Assembly: GCA_943787375.1 (NCBI GenBank)
Contig: CALSME010000006.1
Coordinates: 1-64,000, forward strand
From: an uncultured Polaribacter sp.
Lineage (GTDB): Bacteria; Bacteroidota; Bacteroidia; Flavobacteriales; Flavobacteriaceae
Length of the DNA stretch: 64,000 bases
Direction of reading: 5' to 3'
Shown here piece by piece: positions 51,374-59,804 of the stretch. Position numbers and translations under genes: made by a program. The notes under the pieces are model-generated. The model ran no database searches. It saw only the letters and a list, made by a program, of their open reading frames with translations, and was not told the DNA's origin. Within the stretch, counting starts at the first letter, position 1. The number at the start of each line of letters is the position of its first letter.

Positions 51374-52606
51374 ATGAAAGAATTATTAAAAAAATACGAA
51401 AATAAACAACCAGAGATCGTTTTTCATTGGAAAGACGCAGAGACAGAGGCAGAAGGATGGACCGTTATTAACTCGCTTAGAGGAGGTGCTGCAGGTGGCG
51501 GTACACGCATGAGAAAAGGGTTAGATCAGAACGAAGTAATGTCTTTGGCAAAAACAATGGAGGTTAAGTTTACCGTTTCTGGACCCGCAATTGGGGGTGC
51601 AAAATCTGGGATTAATTTCGACCCCAATGACCCAAGAAAAAGAGGTGTCTTAGAGCGCTGGTACAAAGCTGTAACCCCACTTTTAAAACATTATTATGGT
51701 ACGGGAGGAGATTTAAATGTAGATGCAGATAAAGATGTCATTCCAATTACAGAAGATTGTGGCGTTTGGCATCCTCAGGAAGGTATTTTTAATGGACACT
51801 TTAAACCATCAGAAGCGGATAAAATCAATCGAATTGGTCAGCTACGTTTAGGCGTAATTAAAGTAATAGAAGACGTGCAGTTTTCGCCAGATTTAGCAAG
51901 AAAATATACCGTTGCAGATATGCTAACGGGGTATGGAGTTGCTGAAGCAGTGAAACATTATTATGCGATTTACGGTGGTAAAATTGAAGGAAAAAGAGCC
52001 ATTGTTCAAGGCTTTGGAAACGTTGGTTCTGCAGCAGCCTATTACTTAACAAAGTTAGGTGCTAAAGTGGTTGGAATTATCGATAGAGAAGGCGGTGTAA
52101 TTCGTGAAGAAGGATTTTCTATGGAGGAAATGACGGCCTTGTTTTTATCGAAAGATGGAAATCAATTGGTTTCGGAAAATATGATTTCATTTGATGAAAT
52201 AAACAACCAGATATGGAGTTTGCCTGCCGAAATTTTTGTTCCAGCAGCGGCATCAAGGTTGGTTTCACAAGATCAAGTTCAAAAAATGATCGATACTGGT
52301 TTGGAGGTCATTTCCCCGGGAGCGAATGTGCCTTTTGCGGATAAAGAAATTTTCTTTGGACCAATTATGGAACATACCGATAAGCATATCAGTTTGTTGC
52401 CAGATTTTATTTCAAATTGTGGAATTGCAAGAGTATTTGCCTACTTCATGGAGTCTAGAATTGAATTGCCAATGCAAGACAAAGCTATTTTTGATGATAC
52501 GTCAAACATTATTAAAAAAGCATTACAAAGAACATTTAACAAAAGTGCGTCAAAAACAAAAATTTGCTCAACAGCATTTGAGATTGCACTCAAAGAATTA
52601 ATTTAA
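51374..52606 (+). CDS. Glu/Leu/Phe/Val family amino-acid dehydrogenase
   Basis: An NAD(P)-dependent oxidative deaminase. The catalytic lysine loop is SGPAIGGAKSGINF, preceded by GGAAGGGTRMRKG. The Asp of the active site is in TEDCGVWHP-type loop DVIPITEDCG, and the cofactor Rossmann motif is VQGFGNVGSAAAYYL. Length is 410 aa. Whether glutamate, leucine or another amino acid is the substrate cannot be told by eye. ATG start. It leads a set of six plus-strand genes through folC; nhaD begins 10 bp later. Confidence 0.87.
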   Translation: MKELLKKYENKQPEIVFHWKDAETEAEGWTVINSLRGGAAGGGTRMRKGLDQNEVMSLAKTMEVKFTVSGPAIGGAKSGINFDPNDPRKRGVLERWYKAVTPLLKHYYGTGGDLNVDADKDVIPITEDCGVWHPQEGIFNGHFKPSEADKINRIGQLRLGVIKVIEDVQFSPDLARKYTVADMLTGYGVAEAVKHYYAIYGGKIEGKRAIVQGFGNVGSAAAYYLTKLGAKVVGIIDREGGVIREEGFSMEEMTALFLSKDGNQLVSENMISFDEINNQIWSLPAEIFVPAAASRLVSQDQVQKMIDTGLEVISPGANVPFADKEIFFGPIMEHTDKHISLLPDFISNCGIARVFAYFMESRIELPMQDKAIFDDTSNIIKKALQRTFNKSASKTKICSTAFEIALKELI

Positions 52607-52616
52607 ATTTATTTTT

Positions 52617-54011
52617 ATGGAATCAGTAATTATTATTGTATTTATTGTAGGTTATTTAGCAATCACTTTAGAGCACAATTTAAAGTTAGATAAGTTAATT
52701 CCTGCTTTGGTAATGATGGCTGTTTGCTGGGCAATTGTGGCTTTGGGAATTGATGGTTTTTCTGACTGGTTTGATTCGGCAAATCATGGTCTAGTAGAAG
52801 GATTTGCTGATAAAGTTCATGAAGCTAAAATGCACTTGGTAGAAGAAACCTTGTTGCATCATTTAGGGAAAACAGCCGAAATTTTGGTCTTCCTATTGGG
52901 CGCAATGACCATTGTCGAAATCATTGATTATTTTGATGGATTTTCTACCATTAAAGGATTTGTTACCTTTAAAAGGAAAAAGACATTGTTATGGATGTTC
53001 TCAATCTTAGCATTTATTTTATCTGCGATTATAGATAATTTAACAGCTACGATTGTGTTGATTTCAATTTTACAGAAAATTGTTAAAACCAGAGAAGATC
53101 GAATTTGGTTTGCAGGATTAATTATTATTGCAGCAAATGCAGGTGGCGCTTTTTCTCCTATTGGAGATGTAACCACTACGATGCTTTGGATTGGAGACAA
53201 GGTAAGTACTGGAATGTTATTTACGTATTTATTTATCCCATCACTTTTGTGTATGGTGGTGCCTACTTTTATCGCGACATTTTTACCTGCATTTAAAGGA
53301 GATATCAATTTTGATGAAAATGAAGTTGAAAAGCCAAAAAGCCAATACAGTGCTAAAATGTTGTATTTAGGACTCGGGGCAATTTTGTTTGTACCTGTTT
53401 TTAAAACAGTCACTCATTTACCTCCTTATGTTGGAATGATGTTGTCTTTAGGTATTGTGGCAACTTTTGCAGAAATTTATAGTAGAACAAAGTTTTCTTT
53501 AACTGATTTTGATTCAGAAGCATCCGATTTAAATGCACACCATAGCCCAGTTCATGCCTCATTATCTAAAATAGAAATGCCAAGTATTTTATTTTTCTTG
53601 GGTATTTTAATGGCGGTTGCCGCCCTAGAATCCTTGGGGATTTTATTTAATTTTGCAGAAAGCTTAAAGCAAGGAATTCCTTTAATGGGATCTGAATTAG
53701 AGGGAACAAAAGTTTCAGATTTAGTGGTTCTTTTACTTGGGGTTGGTTCTGCTGTAATTGACAATGTGCCATTGGTAGCCGCAAGTTTAGGAATGTTCTC
53801 AGAATCTTTAGACAATCCATTGTGGCATTTTATTGCATTTTCTGCAGGTACAGGTGGGTCGATGTTAATTATCGGTTCAGCGGCAGGAGTCGTTGCAATG
53901 GGAATGGAGAAAATAGATTTCTTCTGGTATTTAAAGAAAATATCTTGGTTGGCACTTATTGGTTTTTTAATTGGATCTGCAGCATTTGTTGTGCTAAGGG
54001 AGTTTATTTAA
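52617..54011 (+). CDS. nhaD: Na+/H+ antiporter NhaD
   Basis: A sodium-proton antiporter of the NhaD family (ion-transporter superfamily), found in many marine bacteria for sodium and pH balance. It has about 12 helices over 464 aa; conserved parts are AIIDNLTATIVLISIL, NAGGAFSPIGDVTTTMLWI and a second inverted-repeat site SAVIDNVPLVAASLGM. Acidic residues in DNLT and DNVP are probable ion ligands. ATG start, 10 bp after the amino-acid dehydrogenase gene. Confidence 0.92.
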   Translation: MESVIIIVFIVGYLAITLEHNLKLDKLIPALVMMAVCWAIVALGIDGFSDWFDSANHGLVEGFADKVHEAKMHLVEETLLHHLGKTAEILVFLLGAMTIVEIIDYFDGFSTIKGFVTFKRKKTLLWMFSILAFILSAIIDNLTATIVLISILQKIVKTREDRIWFAGLIIIAANAGGAFSPIGDVTTTMLWIGDKVSTGMLFTYLFIPSLLCMVVPTFIATFLPAFKGDINFDENEVEKPKSQYSAKMLYLGLGAILFVPVFKTVTHLPPYVGMMLSLGIVATFAEIYSRTKFSLTDFDSEASDLNAHHSPVHASLSKIEMPSILFFLGILMAVAALESLGILFNFAESLKQGIPLMGSELEGTKVSDLVVLLLGVGSAVIDNVPLVAASLGMFSESLDNPLWHFIAFSAGTGGSMLIIGSAAGVVAMGMEKIDFFWYLKKISWLALIGFLIGSAAFVVLREFI

Positions 54012-54132
54012 AAAATAATATACATAAAAAACGAGCATTTTGTATGTTTACAGGATGGTGTTTTTTAAGAAATTGAATGGGCAATTTTAAATAAAAATGC
54101 GCGTTAGTATTATAGAATATAAAAAAAGCTAC

Positions 54133-54822
54133 ATGTTATCATTTTTTCAAGAGAATAAAGAAGTTTTAGAAGGGGCAGTTCTAAACGAAAAAACACTTTC
54201 TATTTATAAATTAATTATGAATGGAGGGCTTGGTGGGCAAATAATCCTAGCCATCCTTTTTGTTTTATTGACCATTGCGTTGTATATTTATTTCGAACGT
54301 TTTTTTGCCATAAAATCAGCTTCTAGAATTGATGAGAATTTTATGAATCAAATAAAAGAGAATGTATCTGAGGGGAAATTAGTAGCTGCAGATGTACTCT
54401 GTAAAAGTAAAAATACGCCAACGGCTCGATTGATAGGAAAAGGAATTTCGAGAATTGGAAAACCTTTAGAAGACATCAATACTGCTATTGAAACTGCAGG
54501 GAAATTAGAGGTGTATCAATTAGAGAAAAATGTAAGTGTATTGGCGACCATTGCTGGAGTTGCTCCAATGATTGGTTTCTTGGGAACGGTGATCGGAATG
54601 ATTGTTGCCATTCATGAAATTGCAAACGCTGGAGGACAAATAGATATAAAAATGCTTTCAGATGGTTTGTATACAGCAATGACAACTACTGTTGGTGGTT
54701 TGATTGTTGGTATTATTGCCTATATTACCTATAATCATTTGGTGGTAAGAACCGACAAAGTCGTTTATCAAATGGAAGCAAAGTCCGTTGAGTTCTTGGA
54801 CTTATTAAATGAACCCGTGTAA
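54133..54822 (+). CDS. exbB: MotA/TolQ/ExbB proton channel protein
   Basis: The inner-membrane stator that uses the proton gradient to drive TonB-type transport (ExbB) or Tol function. Three helices are seen: IILAILFVLLTIALYIYF, then LATIAGVAPMIGFLGTVIGMI and TTTVGGLIVGIIAYITYNHL, with the conserved GTVIGM and T-T-x-x-G motifs. I choose the ATG at 54133 (MLSFFQENKEVL, 229 aa); an ATG at 54097 in frame is also possible. Followed by ExbD and a TonB-like gene. Confidence 0.88.
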   Translation: MLSFFQENKEVLEGAVLNEKTLSIYKLIMNGGLGGQIILAILFVLLTIALYIYFERFFAIKSASRIDENFMNQIKENVSEGKLVAADVLCKSKNTPTARLIGKGISRIGKPLEDINTAIETAGKLEVYQLEKNVSVLATIAGVAPMIGFLGTVIGMIVAIHEIANAGGQIDIKMLSDGLYTAMTTTVGGLIVGIIAYITYNHLVVRTDKVVYQMEAKSVEFLDLLNEPV

Positions 54823-54871
54823 GTTAGTGAAGTAAAGGTTTTGTGCTTTTCAATATCAAATACGATTCTAT

Positions 54872-55270
54872 ATGAATTTAAGAGGAAGAAATAAAGTAGA
54901 TCCAACATTCAATATGTCATCAATGACAGATATTGTCTTTTTATTGTTGATATTTTTTATGCTTACTTCGACATTAGTTACGATCAACGCGATTGATTTA
55001 ATTTTGCCAAGTTCCTCTGGAAAGACTGAGAACAAAGCTCCGATTGCGGTTTCTGTGACTCAAAAGGGAGATTTCTATATCAATAAAACAAAAGTAAGTG
55101 TGCAAGCTCTAGAAAGTGAGCTCTTAAAAATTGTTGGTGTCGATAAGAAAAAAAGTATTGTGATTCGAGGTGCAAAAAAAGTAGCTTATGAAAATGTGGT
55201 AAAAATCATCGACATTGCACAACGAAACAAGCTTAAAATGGTTTTAGCTGTAAAAGTTAATGGAAACTAA
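54872..55270 (+). CDS. exbD: ExbD/TolR biopolymer transport protein
   Basis: A 132-aa single-pass partner of ExbB. The short cytoplasmic start (NLRGRNKVDPTFNMSSM) leads to one helix, TDIVFLLLIFFMLTSTL, whose first Asp is the conserved proton-carrying residue. The periplasmic ExbD/TolR domain follows (VDKKKSIVIRGAKKVAYENV). ATG start. The next gene starts right after its stop. Confidence 0.9.
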   Translation: MNLRGRNKVDPTFNMSSMTDIVFLLLIFFMLTSTLVTINAIDLILPSSSGKTENKAPIAVSVTQKGDFYINKTKVSVQALESELLKIVGVDKKKSIVIRGAKKVAYENVVKIIDIAQRNKLKMVLAVKVNGN

Positions 55271-56098
55271 ATGGCAGTTCTAAATACCAAACACAAGCGA
55301 AAATCTGCGGTAATTACGGTCTTGATACTGTTGTTGTTGCTCTTTATGGTTTTTAATTTTGGGATGCGTTATTTAGATCCACCAGAAGAATATGGCTTGG
55401 CTATTAATTACGGAAATTCAGAAGTAGGAAATGGAACTCCTATTACCAAAACAGCAAAGATTGCCCCTCCAAAAGTAATTCAAAAAGAAAAAATTGTCGA
55501 AGCCATTGAGGAAGTACCAACTGAAAAAGTAGTCGAAAAGGTTTTGACAGATCCTACAGCGAAAGAGGTTTCAGTGATGGAAAATGTTAAGGAGGTCGTT
55601 AAAAAACCTGTAAAAGAAGTTGTAAAGTCTGCACCACCAAAAGAAATCTCGAAACCAAAACCTTCTAAAGAAACGCAGGATGCACTCCAGCGTTTGTTAA
55701 ACGGAAATGCTTCTGACGGGAAGCCAAAAGGAGAAGGAGACGATAAAAGAGAAGGGATAAAAGGAAGTGAAAAAGGCGATCCTGATGCAAACAAATACTA
55801 TGGAAATTTGGGAGATGGATCTGGTGGAAACTATAATTTAGCAGGTAGAAAAGCCTTGTCAAAACCGAAAGAACAGCCCGATTGTGAAGAAGAAGGCATT
55901 GTCGTTGTAAGCATTACCGTCGATAAGACTGGGAAAGTAATACGTGCAGTTGCAGGAGTTAAAGGGACAACGAATACTGCTGCGTGTCTTTTAAAACCGG
56001 CAAAGGAAGCAGCGCTAAGAACCACCTGGAATTCAGATTCCAAGGCGCCCTCTAAACAAACAGGAACTATTATTTATAAGTTTTCTTTGTCCAAATAA
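55271..56098 (+). CDS. TonB-like energy transducer
   Basis: A 275-aa inner-membrane-anchored periplasmic protein: one N-terminal helix (VITVLILLLLLFMVFNFGM), a long Lys-, Pro- and Glu-rich linker (residues 60-170, PPKVIQKEKIVEAIEEVPTE), and a small C-terminal TonB/TolA-like domain (GIVVVSITVDKTGKVI, with paired cysteines PDCEEEG and AACLLKP). With ExbB and ExbD it should power outer-membrane receptors or Tol-type envelope processes. Its stop overlaps the next ATG (TAATG). Confidence 0.83.
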   Translation: MAVLNTKHKRKSAVITVLILLLLLFMVFNFGMRYLDPPEEYGLAINYGNSEVGNGTPITKTAKIAPPKVIQKEKIVEAIEEVPTEKVVEKVLTDPTAKEVSVMENVKEVVKKPVKEVVKSAPPKEISKPKPSKETQDALQRLLNGNASDGKPKGEGDDKREGIKGSEKGDPDANKYYGNLGDGSGGNYNLAGRKALSKPKEQPDCEEEGIVVVSITVDKTGKVIRAVAGVKGTTNTAACLLKPAKEAALRTTWNSDSKAPSKQTGTIIYKFSLSK

Positions 56099-57324
56099 TG
56101 GACTATTTTTGTCCAATGAATTATCCACAAACTTTAAATTGGATGTTTGCGAAATTACCCATGTATCAACGGGAAGGAAAAACAGCATTCAAAAAAGATT
56201 TAATCAATATTTTAGCATTTACCAAAGCGCTCGATTCTCCAGAAAAGAAGTTTAAAACAATCCATGTTGGCGGAACCAACGGAAAGGGTTCTACAAGTCA
56301 TATGATTGCCTCCATTTTACAGGAAGCAGGCTATAAGGTAGGTTTGTATACTTCTCCTCATCTAAAAAATTTTACAGAAAGAATCCGCATTAACGGAAAG
56401 GAAATTCCCAAACAAAAAGTAGTTTCTTTTATCAGTCAGCATCAAGCTTTTTTGGAAAAACAAAAGTTGTCTTTTTTTGAAATGACTGTTGGTCTGGCAT
56501 TCGATTATTTTGCTAATGAAAAGGTAGACATTGCAATTGTAGAAGTTGGCTTGGGAGGAAGGCTCGATTCTACAAATATTATCGTACCAGAAGTTGCTGT
56601 TATCACAAATATCGGATTGGATCACACGCAGTTTTTAGGGGAAACATTACCAGAAATTGCTTTTGAAAAAGCAGGTATTATCAAAAAACAAATTCCAGTT
56701 ATCATCGGTGAAGAGCAAGCCGTGGTAAAAGCGGTATTTCTAGAAAAAGCAAAAGCGGTAAACGCCCCTATTTTCTTTGCTTCGAAATCTGACTTTTTAT
56801 GCAAAACCGATTTGCTTGGAGCTTATCAGAAAAAAAATGCAATTACTGCAGCGGCTGTCTTTCAATATTTAAAAGGATTTACAGTTTCTTCTGAACATAT
56901 TAAAAACGGACTTTTGCAGGTAGTGAAAAACACTTCTTTAAAAGGGCGATGGCAAATTTTGCAAGATAAACCGCTTGCAATATGCGATACGGCCCATAAC
57001 AAAGAAGGTTTGTCTCTGGTGCTAAATCAATTAAAAAAGCAAAACTATCAAAAACTTCATATTGTTTTAGGAATGGTTACAGAAAAATCTTTGGAAGACA
57101 TTCTTCCGTTATTTCCGAAAGAAGCGCACTACTATTTTTGTAAGCCAGCAATCCCAAGAGGGCTTTCTGAGGAGCTTTTGGAAGAAAAGGCGAGAGATTT
57201 TCAATTATTAGGGAAAAAATATACTTCTGTAGAACAAGCCTATTCAAGTGCGTTACTAAATGCGAATCAAGAAGATATCGTTTTTGTTGGAGGGAGTACC
57301 TTTGTTGTCGCAGAAATAATTTAA
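56098..57324 (+). CDS. folC: Folylpolyglutamate synthase / dihydrofolate synthase
   Basis: A Mur-ligase-fold enzyme that adds glutamate to dihydropteroate and folates. The ATP loop is HVGGTNGKGSTSHMIASIL, followed by the folate-binding YTSPHL and RIRINGKEI, then VEVGLGGRLDSTNI and the TNIGLDHTQFLG motif. Length is 408 aa from the first ATG, which overlaps the previous stop. A second ATG at 56116 gives MNYPQTLNWMFAKLPMYQ, which looks more like the usual family start. No terminator was seen before tRNA-Val. Confidence 0.93.
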   Translation: MDYFCPMNYPQTLNWMFAKLPMYQREGKTAFKKDLINILAFTKALDSPEKKFKTIHVGGTNGKGSTSHMIASILQEAGYKVGLYTSPHLKNFTERIRINGKEIPKQKVVSFISQHQAFLEKQKLSFFEMTVGLAFDYFANEKVDIAIVEVGLGGRLDSTNIIVPEVAVITNIGLDHTQFLGETLPEIAFEKAGIIKKQIPVIIGEEQAVVKAVFLEKAKAVNAPIFFASKSDFLCKTDLLGAYQKKNAITAAAVFQYLKGFTVSSEHIKNGLLQVVKNTSLKGRWQILQDKPLAICDTAHNKEGLSLVLNQLKKQNYQKLHIVLGMVTEKSLEDILPLFPKEAHYYFCKPAIPRGLSEELLEEKARDFQLLGKKYTSVEQAYSSALLNANQEDIVFVGGSTFVVAEII

Positions 57325-57343
57325 ATAAAATTTTCTTTTTTGT

Positions 57344-57373
57344 TTGGTATACTTAAAAACAGTGTTATATTTG
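57344..57373 (+). promoter_or_regulatory. Perfect promoter of tRNA-Val
   Basis: TTG (57344-57346), exactly 19 bp, TATATTTG (57366-57373), 10 bp before the tRNA. Confidence 0.75.
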
Positions 57374-57383
57374 CAACCGCTTA

Positions 57384-57458
57384 GGGCAATTAGCTCAGTT
57401 GGTTCAGAGCATCTCGTTTACACCGAGAGGGTCGGGGGTTCGAATCCCTCATTGCCCA
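57384..57458 (+). tRNA. tRNA-Val (anticodon UAC)
   Basis: Cloverleaf with acceptor GGGCAAT / ATTGCCC, anticodon stem TCTCG/CGAGA around loop TTTACAC (anticodon TAC, reads GTA/GTG), and T arm with GTTCGAATC. CCA is not encoded. A perfect promoter and terminator flank it. Confidence 0.95.
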
Positions 57459-57466
57459 CTAAAGTA

Positions 57467-57500
57467 AAAATCCTTCACATTATGTGAGGGATTTTTTTTT
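57467..57500 (+). terminator. Terminator of tRNA-Val
   Basis: AATCCTTCACA / TGTGAGGGATT stem (one G-T pair) with a 3-nt loop, then nine T. Confidence 0.85.
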
Positions 57501-57701
57501 GTAAAATATTTTTTTGGGCTATATTTGGGCTGTATTATTAAAGCTCAATACGTAAATTTGTAGTCAAATTTTGAGTGTAAATAAACGTTCTAATGGCAAA
57601 GTAATTATTTAGGAATCTAGTGCTGAAAATGCAGTGTTTCAATGTTGGTTTTCTAAAAGGCTATCCTAAATTAAAGCTGTGGAGTAATAAATAGAAATCA
57701 G

Positions 57702-57709
57702 TATCTTTG
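57702..57709 (+). promoter_or_regulatory. -7 element at the head of the polysaccharide locus
   Basis: TATCTTTG, a perfect -7 match 46 bp before the first gene's ATG (57756). Confidence 0.5.
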
Positions 57710-57755
57710 CTTGAAAGGATAAGGAGTTTTCTTGTCCAAATTAATAGCAGGTAGC

Positions 57756-58181
57756 ATGAAGAAAAAAGCAATCATTGTTTCAGGGTATTTTAATCCGATT
57801 CATAAAGGACATATCGCGTATTTTAACAATGCAAAAGCACTGTGTGATGTTCTTTTTGTTGTTGTAAATAGTGATCTACAAAGAGGTTTGAAGGGGGCTA
57901 AAGAATTTCAAAATGAAGCAGAACGGCTTTTTATTGTTCAGAATATCAAGACAGTTGATACGGCTATTATTTCGATTGATGAAGACAGAACTGTTTGTAA
58001 ATCGATTCGTTTTTTGTATGAAAAGTTTCAAGAGACCTATGATTTTGGTTTTGCCAATGGTGGCGATCAAAATAACAACTCAATTCCTGAAGTACCTGTG
58101 TGTCAGGAATTGGGAATTCAATTAATAGACGGCCTGGGAGATAAGATTCAATCTTCTTCTTGGTTATTGAATAAAGAATAA
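57756..58181 (+). CDS. HxGH nucleotidyltransferase (cytidylyl/adenylyltransferase-like)
   Basis: A 141-aa single-domain nucleotidyltransferase. The signature is at the N-terminus, IVSGYFNPIHKGHI, with the HxGH motif that binds the nucleotide phosphates; a later SSSWLLN matches the usual C-terminal loop. It resembles enzymes that activate sugar or polyol phosphates with CTP or ATP; the substrate is unknown. I choose the ATG at 57756; the frame opens 8 codons earlier. It shares the fold with the gene at 59309, and both flank a WbpB-like gene. Confidence 0.82.
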   Translation: MKKKAIIVSGYFNPIHKGHIAYFNNAKALCDVLFVVVNSDLQRGLKGAKEFQNEAERLFIVQNIKTVDTAIISIDEDRTVCKSIRFLYEKFQETYDFGFANGGDQNNNSIPEVPVCQELGIQLIDGLGDKIQSSSWLLNKE

Positions 58182-58187
58182 AATAGA

Positions 58188-58271
58188 ATGCTTTACGTTT
58201 ACAAGAAAAAGGATTTGAGTAGTATCAAATTATTTAAAAGTAAAGCAATGCGCTTAGGTGATATAAAATAA
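58188..58271 (+). CDS. Possible 27-aa ORF between sugar genes
   Basis: ATG 6 bp after the preceding stop, reading MLYVYKKKDLSSIKLFKS to a stop at 58271. It is very basic (7 Lys) and has no known match that I can name. It may be a small peptide gene or the remnant of a longer one. Spacing fits the operon on both sides (11 bp to the next ATG). Confidence 0.25.
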   Translation: MLYVYKKKDLSSIKLFKSKAMRLGDIK

Positions 58272-58282
58272 GAATTAAATAC

Positions 58283-59230
58283 ATGAATAGCACGAAAAAT
58301 TTTGCTCTAATTGGCGCGGCAGGCTATATTGCACCTCGACATTTAAAAGCAATACAAGATACCAATAATACATTAATTGCAGCATTGGATAAGTTTGATT
58401 CTGTAGGTATTATGGATCAATATTTTCCGAAGGCAGATTTTTTTACAGAGTTTGAACGTTTTGATCGCCATTTAGAAAAGTTAAAAAGGCATCAAAATAT
58501 TACCTTAGATTATGTGAGTATTTGTTCTCCGAATTATTTACATGATGCACATATTCGAATGGCATTGCGTAGTGGAGCGCACGCTATTTGTGAAAAGCCG
58601 ATTGTATTAAACCCTTGGAATATAGATGCTTTGAGCGCAATTGAAGAGGAGTCTGATGGGAATATTTATACGATTTTGCAATTAAGATTGCATTCTGCGA
58701 TTGTTGCATTAAAGGCCAAAGTAGTATCGGAAGTCAAGAAGGGAAAGTATGATATTGATTTGACATACATCACCTCAAGAGGAAAATGGTATGACAACTC
58801 CTGGAAGGGGGACGAAACGAAGTCTGGTGGAATTGCAACCAACATAGGTGTTCATTTTTATGATATGCTCTCTTGGGTTTTTGGTGAAGTACAGGAAAAT
58901 ACAGTGCATCTCAGAGAAAAACACAAAGCTTCTGGGTATTTAGAATTCGAAAATGCAAGAGTTCGATGGTTTTTGTCAATAGATGAAAATGATCTACCAC
59001 AATCAGTAAAGGAAAAAGGGCAGCGTACCTATCGATCGATTACTATTGACAATCAGGAATTGGAATTTAGTGCCGGTTTTACGGAATTGCATACAAAAAG
59101 TTACCAAGAAATTTTGAAAGGGAATGGTTTTTGTCTAGCGGATGTTCGAAAATCCATAGAAATTGTACATGATATTCGCAATGTGAGCATATCTAAAAAT
59201 GGAGAAAAACACCCCTTTCTTCGAAGTTAA
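58283..59230 (+). CDS. wbpB: WbpB/WlbA-like UDP-GlcNAcA 3-dehydrogenase
   Basis: A Gfo/Idh/MocA oxidoreductase that oxidises C3 of UDP-N-acetylglucosaminuronic acid, toward 2,3-diacetamido-uronic acids found in O-antigen and capsule. The N-terminal cofactor fold is FALIGAAGYIAPRHLKAI, the catalytic EKP motif is in CEKPIVLNPWN, and parts typical of this subgroup are QLRLHSAI, TYITSRGKWY, KSGGIATNIGVHFYDML and TYRSITIDNQELEFSAGF. Length is 315 aa. The acetyl- and aminotransferase partners (WbpD, WbpE) do not lie in the window and may be further downstream. Confidence 0.85.
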   Translation: MNSTKNFALIGAAGYIAPRHLKAIQDTNNTLIAALDKFDSVGIMDQYFPKADFFTEFERFDRHLEKLKRHQNITLDYVSICSPNYLHDAHIRMALRSGAHAICEKPIVLNPWNIDALSAIEEESDGNIYTILQLRLHSAIVALKAKVVSEVKKGKYDIDLTYITSRGKWYDNSWKGDETKSGGIATNIGVHFYDMLSWVFGEVQENTVHLREKHKASGYLEFENARVRWFLSIDENDLPQSVKEKGQRTYRSITIDNQELEFSAGFTELHTKSYQEILKGNGFCLADVRKSIEIVHDIRNVSISKNGEKHPFLRS

Positions 59231-59245
59231 ATTTGTATTTTTACG

Positions 59246-59271
59246 CCCTGGAAATTTGCTATTTCCCAGGG
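59246..59271 (+). other. Strong hairpin without T tail between wbpB and the next gene
   Basis: CCCTGGAAAT pairs with ATTTCCCAGGG with one bulged C. No T run follows, so it is not a standard terminator; it might set the relative transcript level of the two genes. Confidence 0.4.
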
Positions 59272-59308
59272 GTTAAAAGGAGTTGTATTTTAATTCAAAA
59301 AAGAAAAA

Positions 59309-59734
59309 ATGAAAACAGGAATTACTTTTAGTGCTTTTGACTTATTTCACGCAGGGCATGTTAAAATGCTAGAAGAAGCAAAACGTCAGTGTGATTATTT
59401 GATTTGCGCACTTCAAACCGATCCAACTTTAGATCGCCCAGAAAAAAACAAACCCGTACAATCTGTTGTAGAACGATATATTCAATTGAAGGCTTGTGTG
59501 CATGTAGACGAAATTGTTCCCTATGCAACCGAGCAAGACTTAGAAGATGTTTTAAGGTCTTTTAAAATTGACGTTCGTATTATTGGTGATGAATATGCCC
59601 ATAAAAATTTTTCTGGAAGAGCATATTGCGAGGAAAAAGGAATTGATATCTACTTTAATAAAAGAGAACATCGTTTTTCTAGCAGTGGACTGAGAAAAGA
59701 GGTGCAAGAAAAAGAAAATTTAAGGGATAAATAA
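59309..59734 (+). CDS. Glycerol-3-phosphate cytidylyltransferase-like nucleotidyltransferase
   Basis: A 141-aa TagD-type nucleotidyltransferase: GITFSAFDLFHAGHVKMLEEAK carries the HxGH motif, GDEYAHKNFSGR is the middle loop and RFSSSGLRKEV is the C-terminal RTEGxSTT-like loop in variant form. It likely makes a CDP-activated polyol or sugar for a surface polymer. ATG start. It lies between the WbpB-like and WbpP-like genes. Confidence 0.83.
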   Translation: MKTGITFSAFDLFHAGHVKMLEEAKRQCDYLICALQTDPTLDRPEKNKPVQSVVERYIQLKACVHVDEIVPYATEQDLEDVLRSFKIDVRIIGDEYAHKNFSGRAYCEEKGIDIYFNKREHRFSSSGLRKEVQEKENLRDK

Positions 59735-59804
59735 TTAAAAAAAACGATACAACGCTCTTATAAGGATAGAAGGGTTTTTGAATTGTTTGCATAAATAAAA
59801 GAAA

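Noticed and set aside
52928-53413. 161-aa frame antisense to nhaD
   Set aside because: Shadow of a long membrane-protein gene; complementary codons for hydrophobic residues often stay open.
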